DNA of 64,000 nt from Geodermatophilus saharensis (GTDB taxonomy: Bacteria; Actinomycetota; Actinomycetes; Mycobacteriales; Geodermatophilaceae): positions 170,940 to 234,939 of the forward strand of contig NZ_FZOH01000009.1 in the NCBI RefSeq assembly GCF_900188205.1, written 5' to 3'. Made by a program: the position numbers and the translations under genes. The stretch's first letter is position 1; every line of letters begins with the position of its first letter. Positions 35,628 through 43,369 of this stretch are shown in pieces. The notes under the pieces are model-generated. The model was given only the letters and a program-made list of their open reading frames with translations, was not told where the DNA came from and searched no databases.

Positions 35628-35886
35628 GTGGCGATCCGCCTGGAGGACCTGCTGGCGTCGTTCCGGCGGCACCTACGCGCCGCCGCCAAGGCGACGCGGA
35701 CGATCGAGCTGTACGGCCAGAGCGTGGAGTACTTCACCCGCTGGCTGGTCGACCGCGCGCCGCCGGCGACGTTAGAGGAGCTGACCAGGCGCGCGACCAG
35801 CGCCTGGCTGGCCCAGCTGGCCGAGACGTGCGAGCCCGCCACCGTCGGCGCCCGGCTGCGCGGGATGCGCGTGTGGACACTGTGCC
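35628..35886 (+). pseudogene. Tyrosine recombinase/integrase, N-terminal fragment
   Basis: About 85 codons from a GTG at 35628 encode a core-binding (SAM-like) domain of a tyrosine recombinase: FRRHLRAAAKATRTIELYGQ, EYFTRWLVD, and TVGARLRGMRVW. This helical domain precedes the catalytic domain in XerC/phage-type integrases. The frame runs into the left end of an IS481-type element at about 35887, and no catalytic R-H-R-Y domain is found on the far side, so the gene is truncated and inactive. It lies 50 bases beyond the duplicated PrimPol 3' end, suggesting a lost integrative element. Confidence 0.7.
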
Positions 35887-36973
35887 TAGGTGTACTGGGT
35901 CAGGACGTTGGTGACGGCGGACCGGGCTCGAACGAAGGAGAACCTCCGAGTGGGGTGTGGCTTGTCGAAGGCCCAGTCCCTGCTCGGAGGTACTCGTGTC
36001 CCACCGTAATGCCCGCACCACCGTGCACGGCCGGAAGCTGATCGTCCACCGGTGGTGAAACGGCTGGAAGAAGGCCCACATCGCCGCGGCGATGGGGATC
36101 CCCCGCAAGTGCGTGCGGATGTGGATCGCGCTTTGAGGACGAGGGTGAGGCCGGGCTGGCCGATCGGTCCAGCCGCCCGCACACCAGCCCCGGGCGCACG
36201 CCGGCCGATGGGGAGGACGACATCGTCGAGCTGCGCGAGCGTGCGCGCCGGGCCGGCCTGGATCGGCGCCGAGCTCGACGTGCCGGCGCGCACCGTCTCC
36301 CGCGTCCTGACCCGCCGCGGGCAGCCCCGGTTGGCCGCCTTCGATCCGATGACCGGACAGGCCATTCGAGCGTCGAGGGCCACCACAACCCGCTGCGAGC
36401 GCGCCCGCCCCGGCGAGCTGGTGCACATGGACGTCAAGAAGCTCGCGCGCATCCCCGACGGTGGCGGCTGGCGCGCGCACGGCCGGGCCGCCGGCAGCAC
36501 CAGCCGGCATCGGGCCAGCCGGGTCGGCTTCGACTACGTGCACTCACTGGTCGATGACCACTCCCGGCTGGCCTACTCCGAGATCCTCACCGACGAGCAG
36601 GGACCCACCTGCGCGGCGTTTCTGACCCGCGCCGCGGCCTACTTCGCCGACCACGGCATCGACCGGATCGCGCGGGTGATGACCGAAAACGCCCGGGCCT
36701 ACCGGCACTCGATCAAGGCCGTGTGTGCCCGACTGGGCGCGCGGCGGACGTTCATCCGCCCGCACTGCCCCTGGCAGAACCGCAAGGTCGAACGGCTCAA
36801 CCGCACCCTGGCCACCGAGTGGGCCTATCGGCAGGCCTTCACCAGCAACGACCAGCGCGCCGCCGTCCTCGCGCCCTGGCTCGAGCACTACGACACTCAA
36901 CGCCGCCACTCAGCACTCGGCGGCCTTCCACCGATCAGCCGCCTGGCACCAACCTGACGGCCGGGTACACCTA
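35887..36973 (+). mobile_element. IS481-family insertion sequence, degraded
   Basis: A 1,087-bp element bounded by imperfect terminal inverted repeats of about 34 bp: TAGGTGTAC at 35887-35895 and its complement at 36965-36973, with matching GTTGGTG and GGCGG blocks at the same offsets inside each end. The flanks (CTGTGCC and ACCATGG) are not duplicated, so no target-site duplication is visible; the right flank may have been lost. The transposase inside is a pseudogene. The element interrupts the recombinase fragment. Confidence 0.8.
35996..36957 (+). pseudogene. IS481-family transposase, inactivated
   Basis: The gene can be followed from a GTG at 35996 (SHRNARTTVHGRKLIVHRW) through an in-frame TGA at 36056-36058, a frameshift near 36130 (after the helix-turn-helix VRMWIA) and another near 36265. 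The rest is open to 36957 and shows the integrase-core catalytic region: HMDVKKL (first Asp) and KVERLNRT (Glu). The second catalytic segment, normally TDNG, reads TENA (GAA at 36685-36687). With a stop, two frameshifts and a changed catalytic residue, the element cannot move by itself. Confidence 0.85.
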
Positions 36974-37082
36974 ACCATGGTCCCGGCGTAGACGTTCCCG
37001 GGCAGCGTCGGGCTGGATAGCAACAACTCCAGCGTCGCCGATCGACCTCGGTGAGCAGTACTGACCGTGGCATCCGTCCACC

Positions 37083-37105
37083 ATTGCCGGCCGTCACGCG
37101 GCAAT
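37083..37105 (-). terminator. Hairpin downstream of the NACHT gene
   Basis: ATTGCCG (37083-37089) and CGGCAAT (37099-37105) form a perfect 7-bp stem with a 9-base loop, 44 bases past the NACHT gene stop on the minus strand. Weak terminator candidate. Confidence 0.35.
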
Positions 37106-37148
37106 CCGGGAGGCACACCCATTCGCCACCGCATCCCGCGCGGAGGAA

Positions 37149-40100
37149 TCACCGGCGCGCCCGTCGCGCCATTTCTCCCCAGAAATCCGTCAAGTCTCCC
37201 GGCAACATCGCCTGCCAGGGCCTGCGCCTGCGGCGGAAGCCGTACCCCAGCAGCGTCTGCTGTCGTCTGCAGAATGCTTCCGTGAGTTCTGCGTGGTAGT
37301 TGACCTCACCTTTGGGGGGATAGGGACAAAGGTCGAAGTCGCACTCACCTGGGCAGGTCTTGCCGGGCTGGGACCCCTCGGCCACCCCGATCTCCCGGTT
37401 GGGGTCGAGTCGCTTCCGGTCCTTGGTGATACACGGCGGGAGGTCTCGACGATTGGCGCGCGCCAGCCTGGCCTCGCGCCGCCGCGGATCGTCGCCCCGA
37501 TCGGCGAGGTTCATGAGGATGAGGATGTCCGCCACCAGTTGCTGGGCGCGGGGGTGCAGCGCGCTCCAGCCCACCGACGGGGGGATCCAGAGGTGGTGCT
37601 TGCGCAGCTCCGCGCGGTTGATGGCACTCGCCCCGATCTTGGACGTCACGCCGTGCTCGTCGATCCACATGAACCGCTCCGGCCGACTGCTCCTCAGCGC
37701 CCGGATGACCAGTTCTCCCGCTTCCACGACGAAGCGGTGCGTCCGGGGAGCCGAACCCTGGTCACGCGGCTCCCGCCCTTCGTCGCGGAGGCTGCCTGCG
37801 ACGTCCACCCAGTGGTGCACCCGCGCGCGGATGTCCGATCCGTCGACGTCACGCGTCGAGGGCCCCGGTATGCGTTTGCCGCCGCCCCGACCCTCGGGCT
37901 CATCGGGCAGCGCCCACAAGCCCAGCGCCTGCAGCAGGGTCAGCTGGGAGAACCAGAAGCCGCTCCGCTTGAGCAGTTCCAGAGCATTCTCGGCGAGATC
38001 GCCCCGCCCCTCCGCCTGTGCGCGCGGGTGCCGCTCGCGCCGGTTCGCGGCGTACTTGAACCCTTGCGCTAGGGCCACCTCGATCGAGACGGGCAGCTCG
38101 GCAGGCCGCCATCGCGAGCCCGGCCACGGGCTGCCCGGGTTCTCGTGGTGCACGGCCTCCGGGTCGTGCACCGGCCTGTCCAGCGCCCGCTCGCCCAGCG
38201 CTTCGCCGTCCGACGTTTCCACGGCGGGCGCAACCGCCCTCCTCGGCCCGCTCTGGACGCGGGGCTCGCCGTCACGGCCGCCCGCCGCCTGCCACCGATC
38301 TCGCACCTCGGGCCGGCCGACCCGGCCCATCCACCGCGCGAGGTTCTCCGTGGGCGTGAGCTGCTCGACCCGCTCGCCACCTCCGCTGAGCGACTCCTTC
38401 CGAGTAGCCCCGAGGAAGAGCGGCGCCAGCCACGCCGACATGACGATCTTCCGCCACACCACCTCGTTCCGCTGCCACGCCCCGGTGTCGAGTGCCTCGA
38501 TAGCCTCCTGGAAGTCCGGTCGGAGCGCCAGGAACGCCGTGACCCCACCGGCCCCCAGCTCCTGGGCCACGGCGTGCCGCACGGGATATGACGCCGGCTC
38601 CTCGAAGCCGATCCTGAACAGTTCCCGGTAGGCCTGCCGCACGTCCGCCCGATGCGGATGGTCCTCCCCCTCCATCGGGGGCGCGGGCTTGGGCAGCATC
38701 TGCGGGTGCGCCGCCTTGGTCAGCCGATCGACCTCGCGGAGCGCTTCGCCGAAGCGGTAGATGAACCCGAGCTTGGCCTCTTCGAGGGTGCGCAGGTCGG
38801 TGGCCCGGACGGACGCCCACCGTTGCGCGGCGGTCCAGGCCAGGTGTTTCTGCCGCCGGGCGTCCGCCGGCAGGACCGCGTCGATCTCCAGCGCGGCGGC
38901 GAGGATGTCGAGCCCCTTGCTGTCGAAGGCGTGCCTGTCCGCCTGTGCCTCCAGGTAACCCACCAGCCGGCCCAGGCCCGCCGCCTCGATCTCACGGGCC
39001 TCCATCGCCGAGGCGGACACCCCGCCGGCCAGGCGCTTGGCCGCCGAATGCCGGGACAGGAGCACCAAGGCGATCAGCAGCTCTCGCCCCGGGCGCCCGT
39101 GGCCCTCGAACGCGGGCGTCAGGAATGCGTCCCGGTTGCGTGGGTCCTTGAGCAGCTCTTCCAGTGCGAGCGATCCCAGATAGGCCTGCAGGACGCTGTG
39201 CTGGAACCGGACCGTCTCGCCGCGCACCTCCAGCAGACCCAGTTGGGTTCCCCAGGTGGCAGCCAGGCGCGTGGTCACCTGACCGCCGAGGTCCTCGAGC
39301 GGGGGCAGCGTGGCTCTCACCCATGCCGTGAGGCCCGGGATGGCGAACAGATCGGTCAGCCAGTGGTCCGCGCCGGGCGGGATGTGGTCGACGGCCACCC
39401 TCTCGCCGTCGGTTCCGAGGACCAGCGCCTCCCGGTAGCCAACCTCCAGTCGGTCCTGCTGCAGCCCGGCGCAGGCGAGAGCTGCCACGAACGTGACCGT
39501 CGCTCGTCGCTGGTCCCTGGTCAGGGGAAGATGCCCGTACAGGCGCCCCCGGATCAGCGCGGAGTTCCAGGTGTCGAGGAGGTTGCGCCGCAACGCGGAA
39601 CGGTCGAGCTGCCTCGTGTTGACCGTGCCATCCGGCTCGTCGTCATCACTGACGAGATGACTGAGCAGTCGCTCCTTGTTCAGTTCGTGCGCGATCCGCA
39701 GGTACAACGGCGCCTCCGCGACGCCCGCCGTCTCGACGATCCAGTCCACCCTCCTGGGGTCGCCCTGGACGTCACCGCTGCCCAGGTACTGGAGCGCCGC
39801 CTCCTCGCTCATCGGTTCCAGTTCGAGGATCGACGCGTCCATCCCGCGGAGGGAGTCGTGCGGCCGCGACGCGATCACCAAGGGCAGCTTCTCCTCCTTC
39901 GCCCGGGTGAGGGCGATCCGGATGTGGTCGTCGCGGTGCTCGTCCTGGCTCAGCGCCTCCTCCAGGCCGTCGGCGAGGACGACGACCCTGTCGTCCTGAC
40001 GGAGGTACTGCCAGATCCGGTCCCCCTCGGCACTGGACAGCAGCCGGCCGTGGACCTGGCTCAGGAACTGCTCGCGCGCCTCGTCGCTGAACCGGAAGTC

Positions 40101-40769
40101 CTTCTTGACGTCACGCAACCGGATGGCGACCGGGGTCGCCTTGTGCCGCGCGAGCATTTGGGCGAGCTGCACCAGGACGGCCGTCTTCCCCGTGCCCACT
40201 CCGCCCATGAGCAGTTGCGGCCGGCGGCCGTCGCGCATGTGCACGCTGTCCATCAAGACCTTGCACAGCTCGTCGCGGCCGACGACCTCTCCCGCGATGG
40301 CCCCGGCGGTCGGCACTATCTCGTGTGGCGCGTCGATCGACCGCTTCCTCCGCTGCCGCGGAACAAGCCAGAGGCGGCCGATGAGGAACAGCGCAGTCAC
40401 GAGGGCCAGCGAGAGCCAGGGCAGCACGAAGCCGGTCAACGCCCCGCACGAGAGCCCTCTGTCAGCGCATGCCTTGTCGAGGTTCCAGCCGAAGAAGTCC
40501 GTCCCGTCGTTGGACAGAGCCGAGATCGCACGGGCGAGCCAGAGGAGCAGCGCTGCGCCGAGCACGCACACGAACGCGCGGAAGAGCAACGCCGACCACC
40601 GGGACCACCAGCGCCGCGGCCTGCCGATGCCCACTTCGTCCGGTGTGGTCCGGGCCTTCTCCATGCTCCCCGTGAGCGACCGGCGTACCCACCGGGTCAG
40701 CCGCCGCCAGTACAGGCGGAGTCGGTTCGGAGCACGCCCTTGCCGGGGCCTTCGGGTCGATCCGTTCAT
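37149..40769 (-). CDS. Membrane-anchored NACHT-type STAND NTPase, candidate defence protein
   Basis: A 1206-residue protein. An N-terminal basic segment is followed by two transmembrane helices (about 58-80 and 111-133), then a NACHT/STAND ATPase with Walker A GGVGTGKT (189-196), Walker B VVVLADG (262-268) and a SRPHDSL sensor. A roughly 750-residue helical region that could sense ligands comes next, and then a C-terminal cysteine cluster (TCPGECDFDLCPYPP, spacing Cx3Cx4C, with one more Cys upstream) and a basic end. ATG start at 40769. It stands alone between two insertion sequences and has more A/T and rarer codons than its neighbours, suggesting transfer. STAND NTPases of this layout include antiphage proteins, but no known effector domain is visible. 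The function is unproven. Confidence 0.85.
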   Translation of the reverse strand: MNGSTRRPRQGRAPNRLRLYWRRLTRWVRRSLTGSMEKARTTPDEVGIGRPRRWWSRWSALLFRAFVCVLGAALLLWLARAISALSNDGTDFFGWNLDKACADRGLSCGALTGFVLPWLSLALVTALFLIGRLWLVPRQRRKRSIDAPHEIVPTAGAIAGEVVGRDELCKVLMDSVHMRDGRRPQLLMGGVGTGKTAVLVQLAQMLARHKATPVAIRLRDVKKDFRFSDEAREQFLSQVHGRLLSSAEGDRIWQYLRQDDRVVVLADGLEEALSQDEHRDDHIRIALTRAKEEKLPLVIASRPHDSLRGMDASILELEPMSEEAALQYLGSGDVQGDPRRVDWIVETAGVAEAPLYLRIAHELNKERLLSHLVSDDDEPDGTVNTRQLDRSALRRNLLDTWNSALIRGRLYGHLPLTRDQRRATVTFVAALACAGLQQDRLEVGYREALVLGTDGERVAVDHIPPGADHWLTDLFAIPGLTAWVRATLPPLEDLGGQVTTRLAATWGTQLGLLEVRGETVRFQHSVLQAYLGSLALEELLKDPRNRDAFLTPAFEGHGRPGRELLIALVLLSRHSAAKRLAGGVSASAMEAREIEAAGLGRLVGYLEAQADRHAFDSKGLDILAAALEIDAVLPADARRQKHLAWTAAQRWASVRATDLRTLEEAKLGFIYRFGEALREVDRLTKAAHPQMLPKPAPPMEGEDHPHRADVRQAYRELFRIGFEEPASYPVRHAVAQELGAGGVTAFLALRPDFQEAIEALDTGAWQRNEVVWRKIVMSAWLAPLFLGATRKESLSGGGERVEQLTPTENLARWMGRVGRPEVRDRWQAAGGRDGEPRVQSGPRRAVAPAVETSDGEALGERALDRPVHDPEAVHHENPGSPWPGSRWRPAELPVSIEVALAQGFKYAANRRERHPRAQAEGRGDLAENALELLKRSGFWFSQLTLLQALGLWALPDEPEGRGGGKRIPGPSTRDVDGSDIRARVHHWVDVAGSLRDEGREPRDQGSAPRTHRFVVEAGELVIRALRSSRPERFMWIDEHGVTSKIGASAINRAELRKHHLWIPPSVGWSALHPRAQQLVADILILMNLADRGDDPRRREARLARANRRDLPPCITKDRKRLDPNREIGVAEGSQPGKTCPGECDFDLCPYPPKGEVNYHAELTEAFCRRQQTLLGYGFRRRRRPWQAMLPGDLTDFWGEMARRARR

Positions 40770-41202
40770 GCCACATTCCCTGCATAGCCGTGGAGGGTGG
40801 CGTCCGTCTCCTTGCTCTGTGGACCGCTGGCCAGTCCAGGTAGGTCACCTGAGATGGCACGGTTCGCTGCCCTCGTGCTGCATGGAGTTGTCGTGTGCGG
40901 CACCCGGGACGCCGAGGGCCGCGTGCCGCAGCAGTCGAACTTAGAGACGAGTGCATCACCGGTGCGTCACGGAATCGTCACCCTCGCCCGCGCTCAGCAG
41001 GGCCTCTGTTGCCTGCCGGACGGCGCATGTGGTGGGCGTCGCGCATGAGGTCGACCCCGTGCCCGAGATGGAGGGCATCCTCCTGGCAACCCCTTGGCAC
41101 CACCGAGGAGCGCCAACCCGCCCTGTAAGACGGGACGCCGACTCAGCCGCTGTCCCGCGCCGGGTCTGATGGAGGCTCTCATTCGCCGGGAGGATGAGAG
41201 TC
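40770..41202. other. Intergenic stretch between the NACHT gene and the IS3 remnant
   Basis: About 430 bases. Several small open frames occur on both strands, but none has a convincing start, codon use or family resemblance. The last 40 bases include the ribosome-binding site (GGGAGG) of the IS3 orfA and a CTCTCAT/ATGAGAG inverted repeat that may belong to the element's left end. The left boundary of the element could not be fixed. Confidence 0.4.
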
Positions 41203-41523
41203 ATGGCGGCACCGAGGAAGTACCCCGACGAGCTGCGTGAGCGGGCGACCCGGATGGCGGTGGAGGCCCGGAGCGACCCGGCGGCCCGTGCCGGTGCGCT
41301 GGCCAGGATCGGCAAGCGGCTGGGCATCAATGCCGAGACGCCGCGCAACTGGGTCACCCAGGCCGAGGTCGACGGCGGCGTCCGACCGGGCACCTCGACC
41401 GACGACGCACAGCGGATCGCCGAGCTGGAGCGCGAGAACCGCGAGCTGCGCCGGGCGAACGAGATTCTCGAGACCGCTTCGGCGTCCTTCGCTCAGGCGG
41501 AGCTCGACCGCCGACTGAAGTGA
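41203..41523 (+). CDS. IS3-family transposase OrfA
   Basis: A 106-residue OrfA. The N-terminal KYPDELRERATRMAVEAR helix-turn-helix region and the C-terminal leucine-zipper-like segment (IAELERENRELRRANEILETASASFAQAELDRR) are characteristic of the IS3 family. ATG start with GGGAGG nine bases upstream. Its stop overlaps the GTG of OrfB, the usual place for the programmed -1 frameshift that makes the OrfAB transposase. The gene looks intact, but without a full OrfB the element is not functional. Confidence 0.88.
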   Translation: MAAPRKYPDELRERATRMAVEARSDPAARAGALARIGKRLGINAETPRNWVTQAEVDGGVRPGTSTDDAQRIAELERENRELRRANEILETASASFAQAELDRRLK

Positions 41524-41801
41524 TCGTCGACTACCTCGACGAGCACCAGGAGCGCTTCGGGGTCGAGCCGATCTGCCGGGTCCTGACCGACGCTGGCACC
41601 AAGACCGTCCCGAGCACCTACTACGCCGCCAAGACCGGCTCGCCCTCGGCGCGGTCGCTGTCCGATGCGGCGACCACCCGAGGGATCGAACGGGTGCACG
41701 AGGAGAACTTCGGCGTCTACGGCGTCCGCGAGGTCCACGCCGCGCTGCGCCGGCAGGGACCGCTTCCTCGCCGACGGCCCTCGGCCGACGCGGGCCGATG
41801 A
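41520..41801 (+). pseudogene. IS3-family transposase OrfB, truncated
   Basis: About the first 80 residues of OrfB are recognisable (IVDYLDEHQERFGVEPICRVL; PSTYYAAKTG; GIERVHEENFGVYGVREVHAALRRQG). IS3 OrfB is normally 270-300 residues and carries the DDE catalytic core; here family resemblance stops at about 41760, before any catalytic residue, and the frame ends at 41801. The break lies directly against the broken enoyl-CoA hydratase gene, consistent with a deletion that removed the right part of the element and part of its neighbour. Confidence 0.85.
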
Positions 41802-41831
41802 CTCCCGACGGCGCACGGGGACGCGTCGGGG

Positions 41832-42412
41832 TCAGGGCGTGCTGCTGGGGAAGCGCGGCGGGCGCTTGGCGAGGAACGCCACCACCCCTTCCTGCCCGTC
41901 GGGGTCGGCGGCCCGGGCCCGGACCGACAGGGTCTCCCGGCGCAGCGCCGCCTCATCGCCCGGCGTGGCGACCTCGCGGAGCAGGTGCTCGGCGGCCACC
42001 TGCGCCGTCCGCGAGCCCGACCGAGGGTGAACCGCGCGGATGCGGCCGCGAGCACGAGGTCGGCCGCCGCGGCCAGCGGCACGCCGGCGCCGGCGGCGGT
42101 GCCCTGCACGACCGACACCACCACCGCGTCCATCCGGTGCAGGTCGCTGACGACGCGGTGCAGCGACTGGGCCAGGTCCTCGACCAGCTGCTCGACGTCC
42201 TCGGCGGCGGCGAAGGCGGACACGTCCCCGCCCACGCTGAAGGTGCGGCCGGCATCCGACAGCACCAGGACGTGCACGTCGTCGGTGCGAGCCCGGCGCA
42301 CGGCGCGACCGGGCTCCCCGACCGTCGCCGGCGTGAGGGGGTTGCCCCGCTCCGGATCGGCCAGCCGGATCCGCGCGACGGCGTCGCGCCGCTCGTACGC
42401 GACCGTGCTCAT
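41832..42412 (-). pseudogene. Enoyl-CoA hydratase/isomerase, internally deleted
   Basis: The ATG at 42412 has a GGAGG ribosome-binding site. The first 120 or so residues are a good crotonase fold: VAYERRDAVARIRL, FSVGGDVSAFA (oxyanion-hole region) and VVQGTAAGAGVPLAAAADLVLAAASARFTL (second oxyanion glycine). Immediately after this the frame breaks. The expected catalytic-Glu loop (PDGG-type) and about 40 residues are missing, and the C-terminal part (AAEHLLREVATPGDEAALRR; VVAFLAKRPPRF) continues in another frame to a stop at 41832. The gene is therefore dead. It adjoins the truncated IS3 element. Confidence 0.75.
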
Positions 42413-42752
42413 GCCGGGCTCCTCCGCGGATCCGAGGGACGACCTGGTCCCGGGTCTCTCCGCAGCACCCGAGGGCCGCCGGACGGGCCCGGCCCGTGTC
42501 CCACTCCGTACACCGCGTCCCGGGCACCGGAGTCCCCGGCGTCGACGGGCCGGCCCGACCCGCCCCCAGGAGGTCCCGTGTCCGACCACGAGCTGCCCCC
42601 ACCCCGCACGACGGCCGCGACCCACACCCTCCACGGCGACGTCCCCGGAACGGGATGCCGGCGCCCGGGCGCCTGACCGTGCCGACGGTGGTGAGGGCCA
42701 CCTCGTGCTCGCGGCCGTCGTGCGCGCAGACGGAGCGTCCCGCGACGGCCCG
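42413..42752. other. Intergenic stretch between two minus-strand genes
   Basis: 340 bases. Apart from the 32-codon open frame at 42578-42676, nothing recognisable is present. It follows the broken crotonase gene's start. Confidence 0.4.
42578..42676 (+). pseudogene. Short open frame with strong ribosome-binding site, possible gene remnant
   Basis: A GTG start six bases after a perfect CAGGAGG opens a 32-codon frame (SDHELPPPRTTAATHTLHGD and 11 further residues). The translation signal is as strong as that of any gene here, but the product is too short to place in a family. It may be the surviving 5' end of a deleted gene or chance. The function is unknown. Confidence 0.25.
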
Positions 42753-43280
42753 TCACGCCTCGACGACGGTGATCGTGCAGGTGCCCGAGGCGAGGGTCGT
42801 GCCGGCCGGGATCAGCCCTCGGTAGACCCCCTTGAGCTGGTCCATGCTCGGCTTGGTCGTCGTCCTGTCGATAGTGACCTCGACGCTGTCCCCGGCCTCC
42901 AGGTCGCCCAGGGGGACCAGCAACTCGCTCGTCCAGGGGCCCGCCTCGTCGTGGACCGGCGCCGAGAAGGCGTTCGAGAGGTCCTGGGTGACCGGCGGCT
43001 GCCCGTCATAGCGCACGGTGACGGTCGTCTCCTGGCTCTTGAGGAAGTGGGTCAGCAGGCCCCGCGTCCCCGTTCCCCAGCCGAAGAGGAAGGCCTGGGT
43101 GGGACCCTCCACGACCTCGGTGGTGCCGTCCCCACCGGCCTCCGGTGTGACGCAGCCGAGGACGTCGACGGTGCCCTGCTCCGGTCCGTCGGCGGCAGCG
43201 GCGGGCCCGGCGGCAGCGGTGTCGACCGCGAGGAAGGTCGCGGCCGCGGCGGCCGCGGTGGTGGTTCGACGGGTGCGCAC
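42753..43280 (-). CDS. Secreted protein of unknown function
   Basis: A 175-residue protein with a Sec-type signal peptide (basic MRTRRTTT, Ala-rich hydrophobic stretch, AAAADG cleavage region near residue 31). The mature part is about 140 residues, beta-strand rich, with two cysteines (LGCVTPEA near its start and GTCTITVVE at its end) that could form a disulfide. GTG start behind AGGAGGATCC. I recognise no family. It lies alone, downstream of the amino-acid permease on the same strand (90-base gap). Confidence 0.7.
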   Translation of the reverse strand: MRTRRTTTAAAAAATFLAVDTAAAGPAAAADGPEQGTVDVLGCVTPEAGGDGTTEVVEGPTQAFLFGWGTGTRGLLTHFLKSQETTVTVRYDGQPPVTQDLSNAFSAPVHDEAGPWTSELLVPLGDLEAGDSVEVTIDRTTTKPSMDQLKGVYRGLIPAGTTLASGTCTITVVEA

Positions 43281-43369
43281 GGGATCCTCCTGGCGTCGGA
43301 CGGAGGATCACGGTCGACCCGTGCCCGGGCCCCGGCCAGAGCCCAACGGCCCCGCGGCCGGGAGCCGGG

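Noticed and set aside
36052..36957. Intact transposase gene starting at 36052
   Set aside because: The first 70 or so residues of that frame do not resemble IS481 transposases. The true N-terminus lies in other frames from 35996, so the long frame is only the 3' part of a broken gene.
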